NCBI GenBank assembly: GCA_947165685.1
Contig: CAMVBK010000014.1
Location: 3,591-67,590, forward strand
Direction of reading: 5' to 3'
From: F23-D06 sp947165685
GTDB lineage: Bacteria > Bacteroidota > Bacteroidia > Bacteroidales > WCHB1-69
Length of the DNA: 64,000 nt
The notes under the pieces are model-generated. The model saw only the letters and a program-made list of their open reading frames with translations. It had not been told where the DNA came from and ran no database searches. Position numbers and translations under genes: made by a program. Below, in pieces: positions 1 to 9,460 of this stretch (within the stretch, counting starts at the first letter, position 1; every line of letters begins with the position of its first letter).

Positions 1-2907
1 TTCAGCATCACGACAATAGACAGTTTCATTCAACGCGTCATCCGCTCCTCGGCACTCCTTTTCAACCTCAGCATGAACTATGCCGTGCAAATTCGCCTGA
101 CAGATTTCTTCAGAATGGCCATCGAGCAGTATGTCTGCGAGTTGCCAAATAATCAAAATCAGTTCAATGTGGTGGTTAAGGAACTATTGCAACAACTGGA
201 AGAGAAGGGCGGCGCAAACATCCATCGATTCCTGTCAAAAGCCCTCGCCATCATCTACTACGATGCAGAAAAGAGTCATCCGCATCTCAAACTATTTCCT
301 GAACTTTCTGATTTATCAATCATTACAGATTTCTGGAAACAAGAGCAGCACCATATTCTCGAAACCTGCAAAAAACAAGTGGAACCATGGGCGAAAAAAG
401 CTCTTCAAATTCTGCAATCAGCTGAACAAGAAGGTCTTAAAGCCAATCAAACCTACAAATGGGACCAATGGTTCGACCACATCGCCAACGACCCTTTTCA
501 ATTGGAAAAGGGTTTTGAAAACAGCAAGTGCCACAAACCCATGAATGTGGAAAAGGCTCTCGCCTACCCTAAGAACTGGAGCACCTCCATGAAGGAGCGC
601 CACAAAAGTCAGAAAGAGCACTATTCCAACCAACTGAATGACATTTTCGAGCAAATCAGGGATATAGTGTTAAAAAATGCTAAATCTTTCTTTTCTTACC
701 GATTGCTTTCCCAAAACGCCAACTACCTGCTGGTGCTGAACGCCTTGCGTGACCATATTGAAAACATAAAGAATCAGACCAATTCCTTCTTCCTGTCCGA
801 AAGCAACCCGCTGTTGAGCGATGAAATCGAAAATGGAGGCGGTGACAGTCTGTTCGAGAAGATGGACCGCTACCAAAACCTGTTCATCGATGAATTCCAA
901 GACACATCCCTTATGCAATGGTTTGATATGAAACCATTGATTTTCAACGTGTTGAGCAACAATGGAAACTTGACACTGTTTGGAGATGTCAAGCAATCAA
1001 TATACAGGTTCCGCAACGGCGAAGTGGAACTGTTTTACAATCTTTCAGACTATAACCGCCTAAAACAAAGCGCCGACAGGGATGTCGCATCGTTGCTCCA
1101 CGACAAAACAGCCTTTCATTACACCCCTCTCACCACTAACTTCCGTTCACAATCCGCCGTGATAGAATTCAACAACAAGTTCTTCAAACACTACGCCGAG
1201 CAAGAAGGCTGGGAAGAGTACTATAAGGAAGTGGAACAGAAGACCCGACCAGGAAAAGAAGGGGGATTAGTACAGCTTTACGGCTACAACAAGCAGGATT
1301 ACAAAGACATTCGGAAAATATGGCCGGAATGCGAAAACGATTTTTATGATGAAATTTACCTAAAACTTCCGCCCATGGCGGCCGAAACCATCTATGCGGT
1401 GCTGGACGCCCGAAAGCGAGGCTACGCGTTCCAAGACATAACCGTCTTGCTCAGTGGCAGGGGAAAATGCAACGAACTTGCCCGGAACCTGATGCTTGCC
1501 GGAATCCCCGTTGTCACTTCCGAATCCTTACAGCTTTGTGATAATCCGAATATAAACGTCATTATCAGCACTTTACGAATCCTTACCAACCCCAACGACA
1601 TTCTGTCGCAGGCAACCATAATCCAATACCTCGCCCATAAAAATCATCTTGATCCCAACATTCTATGGTGCGATTTGCAGAAAAGCGGTTTTTTCAAGAT
1701 TCTGGAAAAACATTTTGATATCCAAGATTTTAAGTCCACACTGGATTCCTGGGACAAAAGCCCGCTTCCCATTGCAGTGAAGGAAATTCTGCAATTTTAC
1801 AGATTCCCCGTGGAGGCTGACCCCTTCATCGCCGATTTTCTCGACCGCGTGCATGAATATACGCAGACGCAGGTCGCCGCCACCGCCAACTTCCTTGTCT
1901 GGTGGAACGACATGAACAGGTATCGCGAAACCATTCCACGACTTTCGCTGGCGGGTTCCTCCGATGCCGTGAGGCTGATGACCATCCACGCTTCCAAGGG
2001 ACTGGAGTTCCCTGTCGTCATTACCCAATGCACCACGTCCAACCGCAACGACACCCACTATTGGGTAAAAGACAAAACCTCCGGCCTCAGCTGCTATATG
2101 AGACATGCAAAAGACATGAAATACTCTGATTTTCAAGATGATTATGAAAAAGAACAGCAAAAGGAAGAACTGGATGCCCTGAATCTGTGGTATGTCGATT
2201 TCACCCGTGCGCGCGACATGCTGTACATCATTGCGGACTTCACAGAAGGCGCGAAATCGAAACAAAGCGAAGGCTCTGAGGAACAAAACGGCAAAACAAA
2301 CGTAAAAAAAATCTTGAAGGAATTTTCCGAAACGTTGAAAAAGGAAAACGACATCCCTTATTTCGGCGACTTCAACTGGAAAAATCAAAAACAGCCCGAC
2401 GAGCCCCAAAAGTCAGCACCACCTATCCAGGTTACCTGCTCGGAGCTTTATTTTGAAGCAAACGAACACATCAAAGTGGTTCCTTCGGAATCCAATACCG
2501 AATCCCAAGAAAAAGGCACCTACATCCATTCGTTTTTGCAAAAATTAACACTCTTTCCCGACACGAAAGAAAAACGGGAGAAATTGGTGCAGGGAGAATC
2601 TGCGGAAATACGTGCGCGACTCCTCCATTTATTTGAAATCACTTGGTCTGACGAGAACCTTCGCCCTTATTTCTACCCGAACGACGAGGACAAGGTGTTG
2701 AACGAAGCATCCATCATTACAGATTCTGGCGAAGTGCGGCGTCCCGACCGCATCATCCTGAAGCCCGACCATGTCATGATCATCGACTACAAGACGGGCA
2801 GTGAACACAAAACCGAATATGAAGCGCAACTTGAAGAATATCAAAAATGCTTGGAAAAGATGGGATTCCCTGATGTGAGAACCAAGATTTTATACATCGA
2901 TAGGTAG
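1..2907 (+). CDS. UvrD/AddA-type helicase-nuclease, 5' end outside window
   Basis: The frame is open from base 1, so the gene begins upstream and the first Met at 73 is internal. Visible superfamily 1 helicase motifs in order are TTIDSF near base 12, the Walker B DEFQD near 890, GDVKQSIYRFR near 980, NFRS near 1140, TIHASKGLEF near 1985 and VDFTRAR near 2195. Motif I (Walker A) must lie upstream. The C-terminal part has GTYIHSFLQKL near 2515 and DRIIL...IIDYKTG near 2750, the core of a PD-(D/E)XK (RecB/AddA-type) nuclease. The family resects double-strand breaks, generally with an AddB-like partner, which is not in the window. The final Walker VI motif differs slightly from the usual VALTRA, as is common in this phylum's AddA-like proteins. 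Confidence 0.88.
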   Translation, partial: FSITTIDSFIQRVIRSSALLFNLSMNYAVQIRLTDFFRMAIEQYVCELPNNQNQFNVVVKELLQQLEEKGGANIHRFLSKALAIIYYDAEKSHPHLKLFPELSDLSIITDFWKQEQHHILETCKKQVEPWAKKALQILQSAEQEGLKANQTYKWDQWFDHIANDPFQLEKGFENSKCHKPMNVEKALAYPKNWSTSMKERHKSQKEHYSNQLNDIFEQIRDIVLKNAKSFFSYRLLSQNANYLLVLNALRDHIENIKNQTNSFFLSESNPLLSDEIENGGGDSLFEKMDRYQNLFIDEFQDTSLMQWFDMKPLIFNVLSNNGNLTLFGDVKQSIYRFRNGEVELFYNLSDYNRLKQSADRDVASLLHDKTAFHYTPLTTNFRSQSAVIEFNNKFFKHYAEQEGWEEYYKEVEQKTRPGKEGGLVQLYGYNKQDYKDIRKIWPECENDFYDEIYLKLPPMAAETIYAVLDARKRGYAFQDITVLLSGRGKCNELARNLMLAGIPVVTSESLQLCDNPNINVIISTLRILTNPNDILSQATIIQYLAHKNHLDPNILWCDLQKSGFFKILEKHFDIQDFKSTLDSWDKSPLPIAVKEILQFYRFPVEADPFIADFLDRVHEYTQTQVAATANFLVWWNDMNRYRETIPRLSLAGSSDAVRLMTIHASKGLEFPVVITQCTTSNRNDTHYWVKDKTSGLSCYMRHAKDMKYSDFQDDYEKEQQKEELDALNLWYVDFTRARDMLYIIADFTEGAKSKQSEGSEEQNGKTNVKKILKEFSETLKKENDIPYFGDFNWKNQKQPDEPQKSAPPIQVTCSELYFEANEHIKVVPSESNTESQEKGTYIHSFLQKLTLFPDTKEKREKLVQGESAEIRARLLHLFEITWSDENLRPYFYPNDEDKVLNEASIITDSGEVRRPDRIILKPDHVMIIDYKTGSEHKTEYEAQLEEYQKCLEKMGFPDVRTKILYIDR

Positions 2908-2956
2908 GAACTGAAAATATATTTTTGGCAAGTGTCGGTACATATTATAATTTTCG

Positions 2957-2964
2957 TATTTTTG
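2957..2964 (+). promoter_or_regulatory. guaB promoter -7 box
   Basis: TATTTTTG matches the Bacteroidota -7 consensus TAnnTTTG and lies 24 nt before the guaB ATG. No convincing -33 TTTG sits at the usual spacing. Confidence 0.6.
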
Positions 2965-2988
2965 CACGAAAATAAAATATAGTCCATT

Positions 2989-4467
2989 ATGTCCTTTATC
3001 ACAGAAAGAATAGCATTAGAAGGGTTGACTTTTGACGATGTGCTTTTGATTCCGGCATATTCGGAAGTGCTTCCTAAAGAGATTGATTTGAGAACGCGGT
3101 TCACGCGCAACATACATCTGAACCTGCCGTTTGTCTCTGCGGCCATGGACACGGTCACAGAGTCGAAGATGGCCATTTCCATTGCCCGCGAAGGCGGCAT
3201 CGGCGTGATTCATAAGAACATGTCAATCGCCGAACAAGCCAAACAAGTGGCGTCGGTGAAACGTGCCGAGAACGGCATGATCAACGCACCAGTGACCATC
3301 ACGCCCGACAAGACCGTGGGCGACGCCCTGCGCATCATGGCAGACTATCACATCGGCGGTATCCCTGTGGTGGACGAAAAAAACATCCTGATCGGCATCG
3401 TCACCAACCGTGACCTCCGCTTCGAAAAAAACTTCAACCGGAACATTTGCGACGTGATGACGAAGGAGGGGCTAATCACCACGACCCGGAACACCGACCT
3501 GTATCGCGCCGCCGACATTCTGCAGGAACACAAGATTGAAAAGCTCCCAGTTGTGGCAGAGGACGGAACTCTCTTAGGTTTAATCACTTACAAGGACATA
3601 ACAAAGGCCAAAGATAAACCGTTCGCCTGTAAAGATGCTCAAGGACGGCTGCGGGTGGCTGCCGGCATCGGCATCACCGCCGATGCGGTGCAGCGTGCCG
3701 AAGCCCTCGTAGAGGCCGGTGTGGACGCCCTTGTGCTCGACAGCGCACACGGCCATTCGAAAAATGTGATCAACACGCTTATTGAAATCAAGAAACACTT
3801 TGATAACGTGGACGTTGTGGTGGGCAACATCGCCACGGGCGAGGCGGCCAAGCTGCTTGCCGACAACGGCGCCGATGCCGTAAAAGTGGGCATAGGCCCC
3901 GGATCCATCTGCACCACCCGCGTGGTGGCCGGCGTGGGCGTGCCGCAACTCAGCGCCATCTATGGCGTCTATAAAGCCCTCCAAGGCTACGACATCCCGC
4001 TCATCGCCGACGGCGGCATCCGCTACTCCGGCGACATCGTCAAGGCCCTCGCCGCAGGTGGCGACTCCGTGATGCTCGGCGGCCTGCTCGCCGGCGTGGA
4101 AGAGTCGCCCGGCACCACCATCCTCTTCAATGGACGTAAATTCAAGACCTACAGAGGAATGGGATCCCTCGAAGCCATGCAGCACGGATCAAAGGACCGC
4201 TACATGCAAAGCGATGTCGATGATGCCAAAAAACTGGTGCCCGAAGGCATCGTGGGACGCGTGCCCTACAAGGGCGACCTCTATGAGGTGGTCTATCAGA
4301 TGGCCGGCGGCCTGCGCTCCGGCATGGGCTACTGCGGCGCAGCCAACATTGAGAAACTGCATGGCGCCCGCTTCTGCCGCATCACCAACGCCGGCGTCCT
4401 GGAAAGCCATCCGCACGACATCACCATCACCAGCGAGGCTCCCAACTATTCAAGCGAAGCTAAATAA
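2989..4467 (+). CDS. guaB: IMP dehydrogenase
   Basis: Oxidises IMP to XMP with NAD+, the committed step of guanine nucleotide synthesis, in the cytosol. At 492 residues it has the normal family length. The N-terminal half of the barrel starts with GLTFDDVLLIP, two CBS repeats occupy roughly residues 95-215 (MADYHIGGIPVVDE, LQEHKIEKLPVVAED), and the catalytic loop GPGSICTTR carries the active-site Cys. The K+/flap region GRVPYKGDL and SGMGYCGA are present. guaA, the next enzyme, lies 3.5 kb downstream on the same strand but is separated by other genes. It is probably transcribed with the stress protein that follows 28 nt later. Confidence 0.98.
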   Translation: MSFITERIALEGLTFDDVLLIPAYSEVLPKEIDLRTRFTRNIHLNLPFVSAAMDTVTESKMAISIAREGGIGVIHKNMSIAEQAKQVASVKRAENGMINAPVTITPDKTVGDALRIMADYHIGGIPVVDEKNILIGIVTNRDLRFEKNFNRNICDVMTKEGLITTTRNTDLYRAADILQEHKIEKLPVVAEDGTLLGLITYKDITKAKDKPFACKDAQGRLRVAAGIGITADAVQRAEALVEAGVDALVLDSAHGHSKNVINTLIEIKKHFDNVDVVVGNIATGEAAKLLADNGADAVKVGIGPGSICTTRVVAGVGVPQLSAIYGVYKALQGYDIPLIADGGIRYSGDIVKALAAGGDSVMLGGLLAGVEESPGTTILFNGRKFKTYRGMGSLEAMQHGSKDRYMQSDVDDAKKLVPEGIVGRVPYKGDLYEVVYQMAGGLRSGMGYCGAANIEKLHGARFCRITNAGVLESHPHDITITSEAPNYSSEAK

Positions 4468-4495
4468 TTTATTCATCATCTAAATACCGATTATT

Positions 4496-5338
4496 ATGAA
4501 AAACATTATCGTAGGCGTGGATTTTTCCAACAGCTCCCTCAACGCAATGCGCCACGCAGTTTCACTGGCGCTGAAAACAGGCGCCGACATGCACCTGGTT
4601 TGGGTGAAAACCCCAGGCGTCTCCAACAATGTGACCGATGACGGCGGTGACAACTATATCCACAAAGTTCAGACCGCCCTGGATGAATGGAGAGACATGT
4701 GCAAGATGGAATCTCCTGAAACAGAGGTGAATATAGTTGTCTTGGAAGGCAAGGTTCACGCGGAAGTGACCAAATATGCCGCCAACCAGCCCGAATCCAT
4801 CATCGTGATGGGTACACACGGCACCTCGGGATTCGAGGAAGGCTATATCGGCAACAACGTCTATCGCCTGATCAAAGACGCCACTGTTCCAATCCTCATC
4901 ATGCGCGAAAACATCGAAATCAAACGCGACCTGCATAACATCTATGCCCCTATCGACCTGAGTTTCGAGACCTTGCAGAAAATGCGCTACGCTACTTTCC
5001 TGGCGAAGGCTTTTGCCGCCAAGGTTGCCATTGCCGGCATTTACTATCCGAATAACGCCGACACGCGCCATATCATCAACGTTCAGATGCGTCATGCTGC
5101 CGACATGTGCGAGGATGCCAATGTCCGCTTCGACTTGGAAACCTTGACCGTACAGGACAATCTCGTGCAAATGTTGCTGAATCACGCTTTCACGCTCGAT
5201 GCCAACCTGATTGCCATCATGCGCGAGGAAAACGAGACCGACTTCACCAGCAACGCCCACATGCGCGAGATTCTCAGCACCTCCAAGATGCCGCTGCTCA
5301 TCATCCCCAATGTGTCCGCCGTGGGCATCAGCAGATAA
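4496..5338 (+). CDS. Tandem universal stress protein (UspA family)
   Basis: 280 residues, i.e. two Usp domains in one chain. The first starts KNIIVGVDFSNSSLNAMRHA and contains MGTHGTSGFEEGYIGN, the GxxGx9G(S/T) nucleotide loop except that the last position is Asn. The second (from about residue 145, IYAPIDLSFETLQKMRYA) has lost that loop, so at most one ATP site is likely. Usp proteins are cytosolic and respond to growth arrest or stress; the precise role here is unknown. It sits 28 nt after guaB, and its stop codon overlaps the next start (TAATG), indicating an operon. Confidence 0.9.
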   Translation: MKNIIVGVDFSNSSLNAMRHAVSLALKTGADMHLVWVKTPGVSNNVTDDGGDNYIHKVQTALDEWRDMCKMESPETEVNIVVLEGKVHAEVTKYAANQPESIIVMGTHGTSGFEEGYIGNNVYRLIKDATVPILIMRENIEIKRDLHNIYAPIDLSFETLQKMRYATFLAKAFAAKVAIAGIYYPNNADTRHIINVQMRHAADMCEDANVRFDLETLTVQDNLVQMLLNHAFTLDANLIAIMREENETDFTSNAHMREILSTSKMPLLIIPNVSAVGISR

Positions 5339-5916
5339 TGGCAAGAATCCAGAAACGGGAACTGCGCGGAGGCAACATGCTCAACCCCACTCCAGTGGTC
5401 ATGGTCTCCTGCGGCAACACCCCCGATGAATACAATATCATCACCATCGCATGGGCGGGAACGGTCAATTCCGACCCGCCCATGTGTTTCATCTCCGTGC
5501 GCCCGGAACGCCACTCGTTTGCCATCCTCAAAAAAAACATGGAATTTGTCATTAACCTGGTTGACAAGAAATTGGCCCCTTTTGCCGATTGGTGTGGAGT
5601 GCGTTCGGGGAAAAAATACAACAAATTTATGGAAACAGGTCTGACACCGATTCGTGCCACTAAAGTACGCGCACCTATGATCGAAGAGTCGCCCGTCAAC
5701 CTGGAATGCAAAATCACGCAAATCATCCCTCTCGGCACCCACGACATGTTCCTCGCCGAAGTGGTGGCCGTGCACGTGAACGAACATCTGTTTTCCAAGA
5801 AAACCGATGCCATCAACCTGCAACGTGCCGATTTGGTGACCTATTCGCACGGACATTACTACGCTTTGGGCGAAAAAATCGGCAAATTTGGATTCTCAGT
5901 GGAGAAAAGGAAATAA
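5338..5916 (+). CDS. Flavin reductase-like FMN-binding protein
   Basis: 192 residues from the ATG that overlaps the previous stop codon; an upstream in-frame extension runs through the stress protein gene and is not real. Residues NPTPVVMVSCG, NIITIAWAGTVNSDPPMCFISV and FVINL are the pattern of the split-barrel flavin reductase domain (DIM6/NTAB family), which binds FMN and usually reduces flavins with NAD(P)H. Substrate specificity cannot be read from the sequence. It is translationally coupled to the universal stress protein, which suggests a shared stress or redox response. Confidence 0.88.
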   Translation: MARIQKRELRGGNMLNPTPVVMVSCGNTPDEYNIITIAWAGTVNSDPPMCFISVRPERHSFAILKKNMEFVINLVDKKLAPFADWCGVRSGKKYNKFMETGLTPIRATKVRAPMIEESPVNLECKITQIIPLGTHDMFLAEVVAVHVNEHLFSKKTDAINLQRADLVTYSHGHYYALGEKIGKFGFSVEKRK

Positions 5917-6021
5917 AACACTCCCCTACTCTTTTCGATTCAAATCTTCCAAACTCGCAAACCGTTACAATAAAATGGTCTCGGTTTCGTTATCTACCCT
6001 GTAAACAAAATAAATAAAACT

Positions 6022-6711
6022 ATGAAACTGATTGACAACGTCTTATCCCTCTTCTACCCACGATTGTGCGCATCATGCGGCGACGCTCTCCAACAAAACG
6101 AGCAATGCCTCTGCTTGAATTGCATGCTTCATCTACCTGAAACACAGTTCCATAAACAGCACTTCAACCCACTGCGGAAAGTGTTCGACGGACGTGTTCC
6201 CGTGGAAGAAGTCACCGCCCTGATGAGTTACAAGAAAGCCAACCACACCCAAAAAATCCTCCACAATCTCAAGTACAAAGGTCAAAAAGAAATCGGAGCG
6301 GTATTAGGCGAATATTTTGGTGGACAACTGATTACGGAGGAACGATACCGCAGTATCCAATCTATCCTGCCCATCCCGCTGCATCCCAAAAAGAAACGGA
6401 AGCGCGGCTACAACCAAAGCGAATGGATAGCCATGGGGCTCTCAAAAGGCATGGGCATCCCCTACCTGACCAACGTACTCGTCAGAACGCAATTCACCGA
6501 CACACAGACCCGCAAGAACCGGTTCGCCCGTTGGCAGAACGTGAAGGAGGTTTTCGAGGTGCAACATCCCGAAAAAGTGGCCTATACGCACGTGCTGGTC
6601 TGCGACGACGTGCTCACCACCGGCGCCACCACCGAGGCCGCTATCCGAAAGCTGATAGAGGTCGATGGCGTGAAAGTCAGCGTGGTCACCCTCGCCGCCA
6701 CCACACTGTGA
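6022..6711 (+). CDS. comF: ComF-family phosphoribosyltransferase-like protein
   Basis: 229 residues. An N-terminal CASCGD...CLCLNC zinc-knuckle-like pair (residues 13-34) is followed by the conserved RGYNQSE and the PRPP-binding loop VLVCDDVLTTGATTEAA near residues 192-208. This is the standard ComFC/GntX architecture; in competent bacteria ComFC is a cytosolic factor linked to DNA uptake, elsewhere its reaction is unclear. About 105 nt separate it from the flavin reductase, so it may have its own promoter, but no clear -7 box was found. Downstream it abuts a repeat element. Confidence 0.93.
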   Translation: MKLIDNVLSLFYPRLCASCGDALQQNEQCLCLNCMLHLPETQFHKQHFNPLRKVFDGRVPVEEVTALMSYKKANHTQKILHNLKYKGQKEIGAVLGEYFGGQLITEERYRSIQSILPIPLHPKKKRKRGYNQSEWIAMGLSKGMGIPYLTNVLVRTQFTDTQTRKNRFARWQNVKEVFEVQHPEKVAYTHVLVCDDVLTTGATTEAAIRKLIEVDGVKVSVVTLAATTL

Positions 6712-6762
6712 CGGACACTGACAGATGCGGTGCGACACACGACACCTTCGGCTTGCACGGTT

Positions 6763-6910
6763 GTGCTCTCCACACTGCGCTACGCTTGTGTTTGTGTGAT
6801 ACCCCAACACTGCGCTACGCTTGTGTTTATGTGATACCCCCACACTGCGCTACGCTTGTGTGGGGTTATTTGCACTACGTGCGTATTGCCTCTCCGAGGC
6901 TGCTTAAGGA
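6763..6910 (-). repeat. Dispersed repeat element with three 35-bp tandem units (copy 1)
   Basis: Three units start with CACTGCGCTACGCTTGTG at 6773, 6808 and 6843, an exact 35-base period. They are followed by a conserved cap (6860-6910) with short hairpins. The reverse complement of 6841-6910 matches 57403-57472 closely, and that second locus also has three 35-bp units. The unit core is invariant while the remaining half drifts. No ORF in it is credible. Confidence 0.85.
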
Positions 6911-6923
6911 AAAAGTTTTTTTG

Positions 6924-6931
6924 TATATTTG
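6924..6931 (+). promoter_or_regulatory. Promoter -7 box very close to a start codon
   Basis: TATATTTG fits TAnnTTTG exactly, with TTTTTTTG just upstream. Only four bases separate it from the ATG at 6936, so the transcript would be leaderless or nearly so. Confidence 0.5.
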
Positions 6932-6935
6932 CCGT

Positions 6936-7133
6936 ATGAAAAAGAAACTGATATTTGGAATTTTATTTTGCGTAACGATTTGTGTATTAACATCTTGTTC
7001 GCCAAAGATTAACGGTGCCACCCCGCATCGGCGCGACCGCAACTGCGGATGCGAGAACCTCTCCCCCACCCCTTACAATGAACAATGTACAGTGTATAAT
7101 GTACCATGCACGGCATCTGACACTAATCACTAA
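6936..7133 (+). CDS. Small Cys-rich lipoprotein, function unknown
   Basis: 65 residues: MKKKLIFGILFCVTICVLTS then the lipobox Cys (LTSC), so a lipoprotein signal peptide with Cys at about residue 21. The mature part is short, basic and Cys-rich, including HRRDRNCGC. Small lipoproteins with a basic R/H run followed by CxC are familiar in Bacteroidota but have no known role to me. A -7 promoter box ends four bases upstream. The last codons and stop fall in a heptanucleotide repeat that runs into the next gene's start. It could be spurious at its 3' end; the signal peptide itself is convincing. Confidence 0.55.
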   Translation: MKKKLIFGILFCVTICVLTSCSPKINGATPHRRDRNCGCENLSPTPYNEQCTVYNVPCTASDTNH

Positions 7134-7148
7134 TCACCAATCACCGAT
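7121..7148 (+). repeat. Heptanucleotide tandem repeat
   Basis: Four consecutive 7-base units CACTAAT, CACTAAT, CACCAAT, CACCGAT. They contain the stop codon of the small lipoprotein and run into the ATG of the next gene. Confidence 0.7.
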
Positions 7149-7899
7149 GAAGAAATTACCCCTGTTTCTCTTGGCTATATCCATGTTGGCAGCTTGTACC
7201 AACCGACACACCTCCGTGCGCATTTCGGGCGACATCCAAAACGGAAACACCCAAAAAATCGTACTGGCCCTCATCACCTCGGAGGGCATGGAGCTAATTG
7301 ATTCCGCCAACCTGAAAAACGGACATTTCGACTTCAAGGTCTCCTCTGAAAACGAACTGATTAAAGAGCGCGAAAACGCCCCCATGATGTTCCAACTGTT
7401 CCTCACAGAAGACAACAGTCTGGCCACCATGGCCAAAAAAGGCGAGAAACTGGTCATCACCGCCGATGCGGAAGACCTCACCAAAACCTACCATATCTCC
7501 GGCGGCGAGGAAGCCGTGCTGATGCACCAATTAGACAGTGCGCTGACACAATTTGTGACCAAATCGGAAAAATTATACGAAACGTACCAAAAAAACATGG
7601 AAAACGACTCTTCCCGCGCGGAGATTGAAGCGAAATATGTGAAAACACTTCAAAACCATCGAAAATATTTAGAAGATTTCATCGCTACCCACCCGAACAA
7701 CATGGCTTCCTATATCGCTTTCTATCAAAGCTATAACCGGCGGAACTTCTTCGACATGTACCAAGATCTGGACCTGCTGAAGCAAATCAACACGAACATG
7801 TCGAAAGTCTATCCAGAGAGCGAATACGTGAAAACCATGATCCACGTGGCGGAAATGGTGGAAATGCGCATGCCCGGTCCGCAAGCCGAAGCGAAATAA
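7147..7899 (+). CDS. DUF4369-like lipoprotein
   Basis: 250 residues from the ATG at 7147; the frame is open further upstream but only this start gives a signal peptide, MKKLPLFLLAISMLAAC, with Cys17 as lipid anchor. Residues 24-110 (VRISGDIQNGNTQKIVLALI...IDSANLKNGHFDFKV) resemble the DUF4369 domain that in Bacteroidota usually precedes a thioredoxin-like TlpA domain. Here the thioredoxin part is absent; the remainder is a charged helical region (KYVKTLQNHRKYLEDFIATHPNN) typical of the linker in such proteins. Predicted to be anchored to a membrane facing the periplasm or cell surface. Role unknown. Confidence 0.78.
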   Translation: MKKLPLFLLAISMLAACTNRHTSVRISGDIQNGNTQKIVLALITSEGMELIDSANLKNGHFDFKVSSENELIKERENAPMMFQLFLTEDNSLATMAKKGEKLVITADAEDLTKTYHISGGEEAVLMHQLDSALTQFVTKSEKLYETYQKNMENDSSRAEIEAKYVKTLQNHRKYLEDFIATHPNNMASYIAFYQSYNRRNFFDMYQDLDLLKQINTNMSKVYPESEYVKTMIHVAEMVEMRMPGPQAEAK

Positions 7900-7935
7900 A
7901 TTGAATCTTTGTACCTCATTTTTGAAAAATAAACG

Positions 7936-9456
7936 ATGGAGAAAATTATCATTTTGGATTTCGGTTCCCAATATACGCAGCTCATCGCGCGCCGTATCCG
8001 CGAACTGAACACGTATTGCGAGATTTTGCCTTACAACAAGTTTCCGTTCGGAGACCCTGACATCAAGGGCGTTATCCTTTCCGGAAGTCCGTTTTCGGTG
8101 AACGACGCCAACGCTTTCAAACCGGACCTCTCGGAAATCAGGGGCCACTACCCGCTGCTCGGCATCTGCTATGGTGCGCAGTATTTGGCACAGGTTGGCG
8201 GCGGTGTCGTCGGGGCAAGCTCCACCCGCGAGTACGGCCGCGCCCACCTCGCCTTCGTGGAGGCCGACGATGTGCTGCTGAAAGGCGTTCCGCAAGAGAG
8301 CCAAGTGTGGATGTCGCACGGCGATACTATCCTGCAACTTCCTGACAATTACCATATTATCGCCAGTAGCAAGGAGGTGAAAGTGGCCGCTTACCACATT
8401 CTGGAGGAACCTACTTGGGCGGTGCAATTCCACCCCGAGGTCTATCACTCCACCGACGGCACGACCATCCTGCGCAACTTTGTGCAGACCATCTGCGGTT
8501 GCAAGCAGGACTGGACCCCCGAATCGTTCATCGAAAGCACCGTGCGCGAACTGCGCGAGGAGGTCGGCAGCGACAACGTGGTGCTCGGCCTTTCCGGCGG
8601 TGTCGATTCCACCGTGGCGGCCGTGTTGCTCAACAAAGCCATCGGCAAGCAGCTCAACTGCATCTTCGTGGATAACGGCTTGTTGCGCAAAGACGAGTTC
8701 ACCTCCGTGCTGGAGCAGTACAAAACCTTGGGACTCAACATCAAAGGCGTAAACGCTTCCCAGCGTTTCTACGACGCTTTGCGCGGCGTGACCGATCCCG
8801 AGAAGAAGCGCAAGATCATCGGTGCGGGCTTCATCGAAGTGTTCGAGGAAGAGGCCCGTAAGTTAGACAATATTAAGTGGTTGGCGCAAGGAACCATCTA
8901 TCCCGACCGCATCGAATCGCTCTCCATCACCGGCATGGTCATCAAATCGCACCACAACGTGGGCGGCCTGCCGGAGAAGATGAACATGAAGATCATCGAA
9001 CCGCTGAAGCTGCTCTTCAAGGACGAGGTTCGCCGTATTGGCACAGCCTTGGGCATTCCCGAGCGGCTCATCAAGCGCCATCCGTTCCCGGGTCCCGGCC
9101 TGGGTGTGCGCATCTTGGGCGACATCACCCCCGAGAAGGTCCGGATCCTGCAAGAGGCCGACGCCATCTTCATCAACGGATTGTGGGACAACGACTTGTA
9201 CGACAAAGTGTGGCAGGCGGGCACCATCCTGCTGCCGATTCAATCGGTGGGCGTGATGGGTGACGAGCGCACCTACGAGAACGCCGTGGCCCTGCGTGCC
9301 GTGCTCTCCACCGACGGCATGACCGCCGACTGGGCGCACTTGCCTTACGAATTCCTCGCCAAGGTCTCCAACGACATCATCAACAAGGTTCGCGGCGTCA
9401 ACCGCGTGGTCTATGACATCAGCTCGAAACCGCCCGCAACGATCGAGTGGGAATAG
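7936..9456 (+). CDS. guaA: GMP synthase (glutamine-hydrolysing)
   Basis: 506 residues, the expected length. The glutamine amidotransferase domain comes first: GVILSGSPFS, the nucleophile loop LLGICYGAQYL and the HPE triad part (AVQFHPEVYHS). The ATP pyrophosphatase domain begins at GLSGGVDSTVAAVLL (PP-loop), and the C-terminal dimerisation domain ends with the conserved SSKPPATIEWE. Converts XMP to GMP in the cytosol, downstream of GuaB. A weak box AATCTTTG at 7904-7911 could serve as promoter. Confidence 0.98.
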   Translation: MEKIIILDFGSQYTQLIARRIRELNTYCEILPYNKFPFGDPDIKGVILSGSPFSVNDANAFKPDLSEIRGHYPLLGICYGAQYLAQVGGGVVGASSTREYGRAHLAFVEADDVLLKGVPQESQVWMSHGDTILQLPDNYHIIASSKEVKVAAYHILEEPTWAVQFHPEVYHSTDGTTILRNFVQTICGCKQDWTPESFIESTVRELREEVGSDNVVLGLSGGVDSTVAAVLLNKAIGKQLNCIFVDNGLLRKDEFTSVLEQYKTLGLNIKGVNASQRFYDALRGVTDPEKKRKIIGAGFIEVFEEEARKLDNIKWLAQGTIYPDRIESLSITGMVIKSHHNVGGLPEKMNMKIIEPLKLLFKDEVRRIGTALGIPERLIKRHPFPGPGLGVRILGDITPEKVRILQEADAIFINGLWDNDLYDKVWQAGTILLPIQSVGVMGDERTYENAVALRAVLSTDGMTADWAHLPYEFLAKVSNDIINKVRGVNRVVYDISSKPPATIEWE

Positions 9457-9460
9457 ACCT

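Noticed and set aside
6763..6910. CRISPR-like array
   Set aside because: Only three 35-base units, the 'spacer' halves are related to each other, and there are no cas genes.
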